Below, in pieces: positions 26,938 to 35,460 of a DNA stretch of 64,000 bases (positions within the stretch are counted from its first letter, which is position 1; the number at the start of each line of letters is the position of its first letter). The stretch is taken from positions 1 through 64,000 of the forward strand of contig JAQXHU010000079.1 in assembly GCA_029007435.1 (NCBI GenBank). Direction: 5' to 3'. The notes below the pieces were generated by a model. It saw only the letters and a program-made list of their open reading frames with translations. It had not been told where the DNA came from and searched no databases. The position numbers and the translations under genes were made by a program. The DNA is from Bacteroidales bacterium. GTDB lineage: Bacteria > Bacteroidota > Bacteroidia > Bacteroidales > UBA932.

Positions 26938-26954
26938 CGAAAAAAGCATATAAT

Positions 26955-29900
26955 ATGACACGGAAAACTCTTTATTCATTGCTCTGCACCGTTATTCTCG
27001 GATTGGGCGGATTACAAAAAGCTCCAGGACAGGAACATCTCTACAACAGCGTCAACGGGCTTGTCCTCGCCGGCTATCAGGGCTGGTTCAACGCAGAGGG
27101 TGACGGAATGGATCTTGGGTGGAAGCACTACGAAAAGAATCACGAATTCAGACCGGGATGGTGCACAATCGACCTGTGGCCTGAAACTGGCGAGTATGAG
27201 AAATTGTACAAGACGCCTTTCAAATACGATGACGGCTCGCCGGCGTTCCTTTTCAGTTCCCACGACAAATCCACATCTATGCTTCATTTCAAATGGATGA
27301 AAGAATACGGCATAGACGGGGTGTTTATGCAGCGTTTCATTACATCGTTAAGGACAGAGAAAGGAAAAAGGAATTACAATGATATCCTTGAGAATGCACT
27401 GGAATCCTCGCTGACATATGGAAGAGCTATCTGTGTGATGTATGATCTGTCAGGCATAAAGTCTGAAGAGATTCAGATTCTTATGGATGACTGGAAAGAA
27501 TTGGCAAAGACCCGCAGGATCACAAAAGCAGAGACGTATCTGCACCACAACGGCAAACCACTTGTCGCAGTATGGGGTGCTGGATTTGATGATAATCGCA
27601 AATACAATCTGAAAGATGTCCGGACAGTGGTCGAGTTTCTGAAAGAACAGGGATGTTCAGTACTTTTAGGTGTGCCTACCCATTGGCGGTCTCTCAAAAT
27701 GGACACGATGAATGATACGGAGCTTCATAGTATCATAGAACTCGTTGACATTGTACATCCTTGGTTTGTAGGAAGATTCAATTACGACTCTTATGACAAT
27801 TTCCAAGATCTTATTGTAAAAGACCTCGCCTGGTGCAATGAGCGCGGAAAAACATATATGCCAGTGATATTCCCCGGATTCAGCTGGTATAATCTGAAAG
27901 GTGGCGTCGCAGCCCCGCAGAACAGCATTCCGAGGCTTGGTGGAAAATTTTTCTGGAAACAGGTTTCAGGAGCCATAAAGGCTGGCGCAGAATGTCTTTA
28001 TCTCGCTATGTTTGATGAGATTGACGAAGGAACTGCCATTTTCAAATGTGCCAACCGTGTTCCTGTCGGAGAAAGTCCTTTCCTGACCTATGAAGGGTGC
28101 GAGCCGGACAGATATCTATGGCTGGCAGGTATGGCCGGCAAAGCCCTCCGCAAAGAAGTTGAACTCACAGAAGAAATGCCGGTCAGGAAGATGCCTGTTG
28201 ACTATGTTAATCCTTATATGGGCAATATCAGCCACTTGCTCGTGCCGACATATCCTACAGTCCATCTGCCAAACGGAATGATGAGGATATATCCGGAGAG
28301 GGCTGATTATACGTCAGATATGGTTAAAGGCCTGCCACTTATTGTTACCAGCCACAGAGGACGGTCAGCGTTCAATCTGTCTTTCGGGCAGGGAGATTGC
28401 ACAGAAGCGAAGCCAGTATATAAATACAGATATGACAACGAAAAGATAAAACCATATCTTTACTCTTCTTATTTCGAAGATGAAGAGGTATCCGTGAATT
28501 ATGCGCCTTCTTATCATTCCGGAATTTACAAGATTGACTTCAATAAAGAAGACAGCCCTTTCCTGGTCTTCAATTCATCTTCAGGGAACATATCTTTCAT
28601 CAATGGGGCCATCTCCGGGAAGCAGACATTGGACGACAGGACCTCAGTTTATATATATGCGGAAATATCGGAGTCTCCAGTCACTTCACAGATTAAGAAG
28701 AATGCTGACGGAGAGTATCTTGTCCTTGGATTCGGGAAAGATGTTTCAAGCATATCCATACGATACGGGGTGTCCTTCATAAGTCCCGAAAAAGCGGCGG
28801 AAAGTCTTGAAAACGAGATTAAGAGCTACAATCTGGCCGCCGTGGCCGAGAAAGCGAGGGAAATCTGGAACAACCGTCTTGGCAAAATTGATGTGGCCGG
28901 CATTGACGAGAATGCGAAATCTGTATTTTACACATCATTATACAGGGTGTTCGAAAGAATGGTATGCATTTCTGAAGGAAATGAATATTTCAGCGCTTTC
29001 GATGGTAAAGTCCACAAAGACAAGACACCTTTCTATACTGATGACTGGGTATGGGACACTTACCACGCCGCCCATCCGCTCAGGGTGCTGATTGATTCTG
29101 ACGCGGAGCGGGATATGCTTAACTCATATTTGAGAATGGCGGAACAGCTTCCTGAGCATTGGATGCCTACATTCCCGGAAGTAACAGGAGACAGCCGGAG
29201 GATGAACTGCAATCATTCTGTCGCTATTATGCTTGATGCCTACAGGAAAGGCCTGGATGGATTCAGCCTGGAAAAGGCGTACAAATACAGCAAAGCCGGC
29301 ATCACGGAGAAAACCCTCGCTCCCTGGTCAGGCTGCAAAAAAGGGCCTCTGTCTGATTTCTATTGGGAGCACGGATTTATTCCAGCTTTATATGATGGGG
29401 AAAAAGAGACATTCCCGGAAGTAAGCGAAAGTGAAAAAAGACAGCCTGTTGCTGTCACATTAGGAACGTCATTCGATGAATGGTGCCTTGCAGGAATGGC
29501 ACGAGAACTTGGTTACAAGAAAGATGAGCAGAGGTTTCTTCAGGGAAGTTTCAATTACAGGAACCTGTTCAACCCGTCAACCCTGTTTTTCCACCCCAAA
29601 GACAAAGACGGTAATTTCATCGAGCCTTTCAATTACGAGCGGTCCGGAGGGATGGGGGCGAGAGACGCATATGATGAGAATAACGGGTGGGTTTACAGAT
29701 GGTACATCCAGCACAATATCGCCGACCTCGTTAATCTCTACGGCGGAAAGGAAAAGTTCATAGCTGAGCTTGACAGGACATTCTCCACGCCCATCAGTGG
29801 GAGCAAGTTTTCTTTCTTCGCACAGTTGCCTGACCATTCCGGCAATGTCGGACAGTTCTCAATGGCAAATGAACCATCTATGCATATACCGTATCTATAT

Positions 29901-30329
29901 TGCTATGCAGGGGCGCCTTGGAAAACCCAGAAACGTATTCGTTCATTGATTGGCCAATGGTTCCGAAATGACCTTATGGGCCTGCCAGGAGACGAGGACG
30001 GCGGAGGGATGTCCGCATTCGTGGTATTCTCAATGCTGGGATTCTATCCTGTGACACCGGGACTGCCTATGTATGTGATCGGTTCGCCTTGGTTCAAGGA
30101 GGCTTCAGTCAATCTCGGCGCCGGAAAAAAGTTTACAATACTTTGCCACAACTATTCTCCTGAAAACAAATACATCCAGTCAGCCAAATTGAATGGACAA
30201 AATCTTGACAGGTGCTGGTTTCTGCACGATGAAATAAAAGACGGAGGTGTTCTGGAGTTTGTTATGGGAGATCATCCGGATAAAGACTGGTCCAAGGACA
30301 ATGTGCCTCCTTCTTTTGAAATCAACTGA
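26955..30329 (+). CDS. GH99/GH71-like - GH92 fusion glycosidase
   Basis: A two-domain exported enzyme of 1124 residues. After a signal peptide (to about 25), residues 30-390 match the uncharacterised GH99/GH71-like group: LAGYQGWFNAEGDG, GWKHY, TIDLWPETGEYEKL, LFSSHDKSTSMLHFKWMKEYG, IDGVFMQRF and MFDEIDEGTAIFK. Residues about 410-1115 form GH92, an exo-alpha-mannosidase family: VDYVNPYMG, VWDTYHAAHPL (Asp701), YDENNGWVYRW (Glu908, at the general-acid position by eye) and PGDEDGGGMSAFVVFSMLGFYP (Asp1013 and Asp1015, the base pair). Catalytic residues look present. The pairing suggests release of an alpha-mannoside and trimming in one polypeptide. It is followed after 2 bases by a double phosphatase. 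Confidence 0.9.
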   Translation: MTRKTLYSLLCTVILGLGGLQKAPGQEHLYNSVNGLVLAGYQGWFNAEGDGMDLGWKHYEKNHEFRPGWCTIDLWPETGEYEKLYKTPFKYDDGSPAFLFSSHDKSTSMLHFKWMKEYGIDGVFMQRFITSLRTEKGKRNYNDILENALESSLTYGRAICVMYDLSGIKSEEIQILMDDWKELAKTRRITKAETYLHHNGKPLVAVWGAGFDDNRKYNLKDVRTVVEFLKEQGCSVLLGVPTHWRSLKMDTMNDTELHSIIELVDIVHPWFVGRFNYDSYDNFQDLIVKDLAWCNERGKTYMPVIFPGFSWYNLKGGVAAPQNSIPRLGGKFFWKQVSGAIKAGAECLYLAMFDEIDEGTAIFKCANRVPVGESPFLTYEGCEPDRYLWLAGMAGKALRKEVELTEEMPVRKMPVDYVNPYMGNISHLLVPTYPTVHLPNGMMRIYPERADYTSDMVKGLPLIVTSHRGRSAFNLSFGQGDCTEAKPVYKYRYDNEKIKPYLYSSYFEDEEVSVNYAPSYHSGIYKIDFNKEDSPFLVFNSSSGNISFINGAISGKQTLDDRTSVYIYAEISESPVTSQIKKNADGEYLVLGFGKDVSSISIRYGVSFISPEKAAESLENEIKSYNLAAVAEKAREIWNNRLGKIDVAGIDENAKSVFYTSLYRVFERMVCISEGNEYFSAFDGKVHKDKTPFYTDDWVWDTYHAAHPLRVLIDSDAERDMLNSYLRMAEQLPEHWMPTFPEVTGDSRRMNCNHSVAIMLDAYRKGLDGFSLEKAYKYSKAGITEKTLAPWSGCKKGPLSDFYWEHGFIPALYDGEKETFPEVSESEKRQPVAVTLGTSFDEWCLAGMARELGYKKDEQRFLQGSFNYRNLFNPSTLFFHPKDKDGNFIEPFNYERSGGMGARDAYDENNGWVYRWYIQHNIADLVNLYGGKEKFIAELDRTFSTPISGSKFSFFAQLPDHSGNVGQFSMANEPSMHIPYLYCYAGAPWKTQKRIRSLIGQWFRNDLMGLPGDEDGGGMSAFVVFSMLGFYPVTPGLPMYVIGSPWFKEASVNLGAGKKFTILCHNYSPENKYIQSAKLNGQNLDRCWFLHDEIKDGGVLEFVMGDHPDKDWSKDNVPPSFEIN

Positions 30330-30331
30330 TT

Positions 30332-32674
30332 ATGAAGCGACAAATATTATCCCTGAGCTTAATTCTGATATCATTCGGTCTTCAGGGGCAGACTTACAGG
30401 GATGAAATAATGTCAAACCCTGACAAGGCCGGAGGGAACTATCATTATTACGAATACGGGCAAGGCTCTCAAACGCCTGCGCCTAAAGGTTATACGCCAT
30501 TCTATATCAGTCACTACGGAAGGCACGGTTCCAGATGGCACTCGAATGACAGGCACTTTGGAAGATGCCTGCCCGCATTGATGCAATGTGACTCCGCCGG
30601 AATTCTGACAGCTGACGGGAAAAGCCTGCTTGACTCGCTGAAAATAATCGAGGAACAGTCAAGAGGGCTGTATGGAATGCTGACAGGACGCGGAGCAATG
30701 GAGCATCGTGGCATTGCAGCAAGGATGTATGACAACTTCCCGGATGTTTTCAGAAACAGAATCAGGACAAAAGTAAATTGCGTCTCAAGCAAAGTGCCGC
30801 GCTGCATAATCAGCATGGGCAATTTTGTCTTGTCGTTGAAAGACAAGGCGCCAGGACTGGATTATTCAATAGCAACTGGGGACAAATATCATAACTATAT
30901 CGCTCCTCACGTTGATATGGATGATGTTTACAAAGATGCAGGCAAACTGGGCGGAGATTTGAAGAAGAAAGGCATTCTCCCGGACCGTTTCATAAGTTCT
31001 CTCTTCACGGACATCAGGCAGGCGCTCGAATATATCGGCGACCCCCAGAAGTTTATGCTGGAGGTATATACCAGCGGGGCAACCGGGCACAACACCGTCA
31101 ACAGGACATCGATTTACAGTCATTTCACAACAGACGAGCTGATAAGTCTATGGATGCCGTTCAATGACGAGTTCTATTACTCATTCGGTATATCAGAAGA
31201 AGCCGGCACAAGAAGCGCTGAAATAGCGATACCGATACTGAGGGACATCCTTGACAAAGCTGACTCCGCTTTAACCGGACGCAGCAGGACAGCAGCGGAC
31301 TTACGGTTCGGACACGACACGGATCTGCTGCCCCTCGCCGGCTATATCGGCATCGACGGGATAGGAGGGTTCTCCGCATTCAAAGCCCACGACTACTGGC
31401 AGAACTACAATATGATTTGTATGGGCAGCAACTTGCAGTTTATATTCTACCGCAGCCGCAAAGAGGATGACATTCTTGTAAAAGTACTTTACAACGAACA
31501 GGAAAGATATATTAATGGGCTCACTCCTTACTCCGGCCCGTATTATAAATGGAGCGACCTGAGGAACCGCTTCTCAACCCTTGTGGAGACAGGGAATCAT
31601 TGTGAAAACAGCGAGAGCAGTTTCATCGTGCTGGGAGATATGCATTATTGCGAAGAGCGGTTTTATGACCTTGACCGGATGCTCTCAGAGAAGCCAAGTG
31701 ATTACAGGCAGATAACCGGCACATATGCACCGCTTTCCAGAGCAAATTGGGACGACCAGATAGCCATTCTTCGTCGCCGCGCGGCGGATCCGTCTGTCAA
31801 AGGCATTGTCCAGTTAGGAGATGTATCAGAAGGGCTTGGCAACAAGGAAGGAAGTCCGGATTCTATTGCTGCCGCCATTGTCGGCAAACTTACCGAGGCT
31901 AAAATGAGTGTTCCCTGGATTCTGGTAAAAGGCAATCACGACATCACAGGAGAAGGAGGATTCAGGGAAGACGCAAGAAAGGCATTTGAAAAATATTATA
32001 CTCCTTTCATCAGCTCGCAGATAAACGGTGAGGTCCGGAACGGAAATTACTGCTACGAAACGGGAGACTGCCTGTTTGTCGCACTGGATCCGTACAACAG
32101 CGGAATTGACCAGGTTGAGTTCGCCCGAAATGCTCTCTCCAGTTCTCTTGCAGCTCACAAATTCGTGATTCTGCACGAGCCGGTCATACCGGTCTCAGAA
32201 AGATGCTGGCATTTCCTGAAAAGAGATGAGGCCAAAAGGAATGAGCTGCTGAAAACAATAGCACAGAACAAAGCCATCATTCTGTGCGGACATCTTCACC
32301 GATACTCTGTCTTGAGAAGGAACACAGAATGGGGACCTGTTGTTCAAGTGATGGTCACAAGCGTCACGGACCTCAATCGCAGGGAAAAACCCACATACAG
32401 TTTGTCAACGGAACAATATGGAGAGTATCTTGTGGACTGGAGACCTGATTTCAGCCCGGAGAATGCACAATGGAGACGAGATGTCCTGAACGAGGAGTCC
32501 TCCCGCGTGGATTATTATCAGATGAGCAATATCGCCGGCTATGGCATCATCACAATAAAAAGCAACAGGCACATCGTCCTGCGGTACTATCCCGCATTTT
32601 CCGATGTGCCCTATGATGAAATAGATCTTACAGAGCTTTATGAGGGGAGATTCCCCGGTCAAAGTTTGAACTGA
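30332..32674 (+). CDS. Histidine phosphatase - metallophosphoesterase fusion
   Basis: An exported protein of 780 residues with two phosphatase domains of unrelated fold. Residues about 20-415 are a branch-2 histidine (acid) phosphatase: YGRHGSRWHSN (His65, phospho-histidine) and FGHDTDLLP (His328-Asp329, proton donor). Residues about 430-765 are a calcineurin-like metallophosphoesterase: VLGDMHY (Asp436, His438), QLGDVSEG, KGNHD, LHEPV and CGHLHR, a complete dinuclear metal site. The N-terminal signal peptide ends near LQGQ. It is co-transcribed with the GH92 fusion and its end overlaps the convergent GH99-like gene by 16 bases. Context suggests a phosphorylated sugar or inositol substrate; phytate-like compounds are an alternative. 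Confidence 0.92.
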   Translation: MKRQILSLSLILISFGLQGQTYRDEIMSNPDKAGGNYHYYEYGQGSQTPAPKGYTPFYISHYGRHGSRWHSNDRHFGRCLPALMQCDSAGILTADGKSLLDSLKIIEEQSRGLYGMLTGRGAMEHRGIAARMYDNFPDVFRNRIRTKVNCVSSKVPRCIISMGNFVLSLKDKAPGLDYSIATGDKYHNYIAPHVDMDDVYKDAGKLGGDLKKKGILPDRFISSLFTDIRQALEYIGDPQKFMLEVYTSGATGHNTVNRTSIYSHFTTDELISLWMPFNDEFYYSFGISEEAGTRSAEIAIPILRDILDKADSALTGRSRTAADLRFGHDTDLLPLAGYIGIDGIGGFSAFKAHDYWQNYNMICMGSNLQFIFYRSRKEDDILVKVLYNEQERYINGLTPYSGPYYKWSDLRNRFSTLVETGNHCENSESSFIVLGDMHYCEERFYDLDRMLSEKPSDYRQITGTYAPLSRANWDDQIAILRRRAADPSVKGIVQLGDVSEGLGNKEGSPDSIAAAIVGKLTEAKMSVPWILVKGNHDITGEGGFREDARKAFEKYYTPFISSQINGEVRNGNYCYETGDCLFVALDPYNSGIDQVEFARNALSSSLAAHKFVILHEPVIPVSERCWHFLKRDEAKRNELLKTIAQNKAIILCGHLHRYSVLRRNTEWGPVVQVMVTSVTDLNRREKPTYSLSTEQYGEYLVDWRPDFSPENAQWRRDVLNEESSRVDYYQMSNIAGYGIITIKSNRHIVLRYYPAFSDVPYDEIDLTELYEGRFPGQSLN

Positions 32675-33756
32675 GACCGGGTCTCTTCAAGGAATCTTGT
32701 TTCTTTTAAGGTTGACGGCTCCAGATTTGTACCATATACCCAGTCATTCCAGCTGTTCATAAGCACAATATTCCTGCTTCCGATATTTCTCTTGGCGACA
32801 TTGCAGAAGTTCACAAAATCCCCAGTGTCGCCATCTTCGCTGAACGTGTAGTAATAACTCGTCGGGGTGTTGACCCTGTCATTGTATGAAGGATATATGC
32901 ACGGCACAAAATCGACTTCACGCTTTGCCAGAGTCGTTTTCCAATTGTCCCAATTTATATCAAGAAAACTGAAATATCCGAAAAATACATCATAACTTCT
33001 TGTTTTCCAGTCCCTGAGAGAGACTGCATCGAACGAATACACCTGATGGTCAGCATAATTCACGGGAGCGACCCACCCGGTTGTCATTTCTCCGATTATA
33101 TACAGATCCAGGCCGAAGAAATCCCGCATATCCGCTTTAAGAGACGGTATCACCTTGCTGTAGTCTATGCTCAACAGGGCGCTGCTGCTTAAATTGGCAG
33201 GTGTCATAATCAGAACCGGTCTGCCGTCAGGCAGTTTATAGTAAGTCTCTGATGCCATCATCACCGAAATCTCGTCAATGAATTCCGACAGCATCTGCTT
33301 GTATTTGGATTCACTTTGCAAAGGCTCGTCATTTGTGACTTTCAGGTGGCTTGTATTGTATCTGAGCACGTATTTGACTCTTGATTCCTCAGTTCTGGAA
33401 GAATTGAAGAGATCTATCAATGACTTGTCATCCGCAGACGCATCCCAATTGAATATGAAGAAATCAAGAGCTGCCTGATCCGCCCAGGATATATGGGTAT
33501 CCATAACCCCGTCGTCAGAAGTCTTATAATAACCCAGCAATGGTTCCTCGGGACTTTTGGCCTGATTGACTGCTGATTTGTAATTTGAATAATAAGCTCC
33601 GGCCACGACATCGGCATCCAGATTGGTCTGAGGTATATCATAGATATATTTATCTTTATCAGGAGCTCCGTAATCATCTTTATCACAAGAGAGCGGAGCG
33701 GCAATTGCCATAAGCAGGACAATAGGCCTTAGAAATTTATATCCAGTATTCATCAT
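32659..33756 (-). CDS. GH99-like (WbsX-type) lipoprotein
   Basis: A lipoprotein of about 365 residues. The ATG at 33756 (or 33753) is used because it leads directly into a signal peptide ending APLSC (Cys24). It has the GH99-like/WbsX fold seen in glycan loci: AGAYYSNY, PLLGYYKTSDDGVMDTHISW, ALDFFIFNWD and the C-terminal NSWNDWVYGTNLEPS, equivalent to the family NxWNEWxEGxxLEP motif. The second acidic residue of that motif is Asp here. It is the last gene of the SusC/D operon, 7 bases after susD. It may be a surface endo-acting enzyme on alpha-mannosides or only a binding protein. Confidence 0.8.
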   Translation of the reverse strand: MMNTGYKFLRPIVLLMAIAAPLSCDKDDYGAPDKDKYIYDIPQTNLDADVVAGAYYSNYKSAVNQAKSPEEPLLGYYKTSDDGVMDTHISWADQAALDFFIFNWDASADDKSLIDLFNSSRTEESRVKYVLRYNTSHLKVTNDEPLQSESKYKQMLSEFIDEISVMMASETYYKLPDGRPVLIMTPANLSSSALLSIDYSKVIPSLKADMRDFFGLDLYIIGEMTTGWVAPVNYADHQVYSFDAVSLRDWKTRSYDVFFGYFSFLDINWDNWKTTLAKREVDFVPCIYPSYNDRVNTPTSYYYTFSEDGDTGDFVNFCNVAKRNIGSRNIVLMNSWNDWVYGTNLEPSTLKETRFLEETRSQFKL

Positions 33757-33763
33757 TTCACAA

Positions 33764-35455
33764 TTATTTGTATTTTTCAACTAATTCCTGAAGTTTTTTA
33801 TTCACAAGCTGCGGTTTTGCCCACCAAAGCCGCGTATTGAGTTTGTCCGCTCCGGCAAGATAAGTGTCAATTGCCTTGTTTACCTCTTCTGAATTATCCT
33901 GGAGTTCAGTTGACGGATAGACAAATCTTTGAGGGATATAGGCAAATTCAACATCAGCAGATCCTGCGTTCACAGCACCATAGCCCGTCTCCGGCTGGTA
34001 ATGAGGGGGCAGGTCAAGTACTTGCGAGCGGCGAATCAATGTCCAGGCGTCTATCGCCTGATTGAACATAGCTATATATTGCTGCATAATAATCTGGTGG
34101 TAAACAGGATCTTCTTCAGTATCCTTGATGGCGCCCGAACTCAGGCCAAGATAATCCATATAATAAGCTTCGCCTTCTTCAGTCCGTTCAAGGTCGCTGC
34201 ACGTTGCCCACTCGATTCCGTCTGTGCTGAGATATTCTTCAATTGCCGCATTGTCAGTCACTCCGAACTGCGCCATTGAAGCTTTGATGCCATCGGAATA
34301 ATATTTGGCAGCATTCTGCGAGCCTGTCGCGAGCCCTAAATATACAGCCTCGCATTTGAGCAGGCAGAGTTCCGCATAGCTCATAATTGTCTGGGCATAA
34401 GACATATCAAAATAGCTGTCCAGCATCACGGAGTATGATGTGGCAGGTGTGCCACTGTGAGGGTTTGCGGAATCAAGCAGTCCTGACACCGGTGCATGAT
34501 CCGTTTTCGGAGTTCCCCACCAAGGTGCCCAGTGGAAACCCTCAGGCATCTTGGCCGAAGTACACGGCGAGAAGAACTTAGGCAGTCTCGGATCGGAATA
34601 CGGTGCAGTATGCATCAAAAATCCCTCACCTGCAGCATTGGCCTTGTCACTGTTCGAGGTCTGGACTATGAAATAATCATAGTAATAATTCCTTGTGCCC
34701 TCATTGTCTCCCCACTTGATAATGCAATTGTCAGCATTGCTTGTCATAAGTTTGTCCTCATCAGCAAGAAGCTCGGAGATATGTTCCGCAGCAAGTACGG
34801 GATCAGCATTGCAGATTCGAACAGCAAGCCTGAGCCTGAGGGAATTGGCAAATTTCACCCATTTCTCCAGATCGCTTTTGCCGTTGGCCTGGAATACCGG
34901 GTCATTGCTGAATCTGTCACCTTCCGGATCAATTGCCGCCGCACACTCTTTCAATTCATCAAGAAGGGATTTATATATCTGGGGCTCTGAATCATACGGA
35001 ACGGATGTCTCTCCGGTCAGTGCGCAGGACATCGGTATCGGCCCCCAGATAGCTGTTACCTGAGAGAACACATACGCCTGCCATATTCTGACGATGTTGA
35101 TTCTGTTGGCATATTGAGGGTCATTACCGGCCTTCTCCACAATAAGGTGGAGCGGCAATAGAGCGTAGTTGTAAAAGTTCTTGAAATACGAGCTGTTGGT
35201 AGTCGGAACATCTCCATAACGTCCGAACTGGTTGGTCTGCCCATAATTATACTGAACGTAATTGTCGAGAGCGATTTTCTTGATTGCCCCACAAGAGGCA
35301 TTCAATGTCTGGTAAACACTTGTATTGAACAAGTATTCAGGACGGACCTCGGACAACTGGTTCGGGTTGGTATTTATCTCCACAAAATCTTTTGTGCACG
35401 ATGCAGCCAGCAACATACAGGCCGTCAACGCTTTAATAATCATATTCCTTGTCAT
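33764..35455 (-). CDS. SusD/RagB-family surface glycan-binding lipoprotein
   Basis: A 563-residue lipoprotein that caps the adjacent SusC channel and captures the glycan at the cell surface. The signal peptide ends LLAASC (Cys20) and is followed by TKDFVEINTNPNQLSEVRPE, a start typical of the SusD-like_2 (PF12771) group. The TPR-like helices and the long C-terminal segment to WWAKPQLVNKKL are present and full length. It begins 5 bases after susC and is followed by the GH99-like lipoprotein. Confidence 0.95.
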   Translation of the reverse strand: MTRNMIIKALTACMLLAASCTKDFVEINTNPNQLSEVRPEYLFNTSVYQTLNASCGAIKKIALDNYVQYNYGQTNQFGRYGDVPTTNSSYFKNFYNYALLPLHLIVEKAGNDPQYANRINIVRIWQAYVFSQVTAIWGPIPMSCALTGETSVPYDSEPQIYKSLLDELKECAAAIDPEGDRFSNDPVFQANGKSDLEKWVKFANSLRLRLAVRICNADPVLAAEHISELLADEDKLMTSNADNCIIKWGDNEGTRNYYYDYFIVQTSNSDKANAAGEGFLMHTAPYSDPRLPKFFSPCTSAKMPEGFHWAPWWGTPKTDHAPVSGLLDSANPHSGTPATSYSVMLDSYFDMSYAQTIMSYAELCLLKCEAVYLGLATGSQNAAKYYSDGIKASMAQFGVTDNAAIEEYLSTDGIEWATCSDLERTEEGEAYYMDYLGLSSGAIKDTEEDPVYHQIIMQQYIAMFNQAIDAWTLIRRSQVLDLPPHYQPETGYGAVNAGSADVEFAYIPQRFVYPSTELQDNSEEVNKAIDTYLAGADKLNTRLWWAKPQLVNKKLQELVEKYK

Positions 35456-35460
35456 AGCTG

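Noticed and set aside
26955..30329. GH92 domain as a mannosyl-phosphate-cleaving form with a missing general acid
   Set aside because: The TLEYA-like segment lacks Glu, which first suggested this. Spacing to the WDTY and GDED motifs places the general acid instead at Glu908 in YDENNGW, and it is present. The sequence therefore does not argue for a lost acid.
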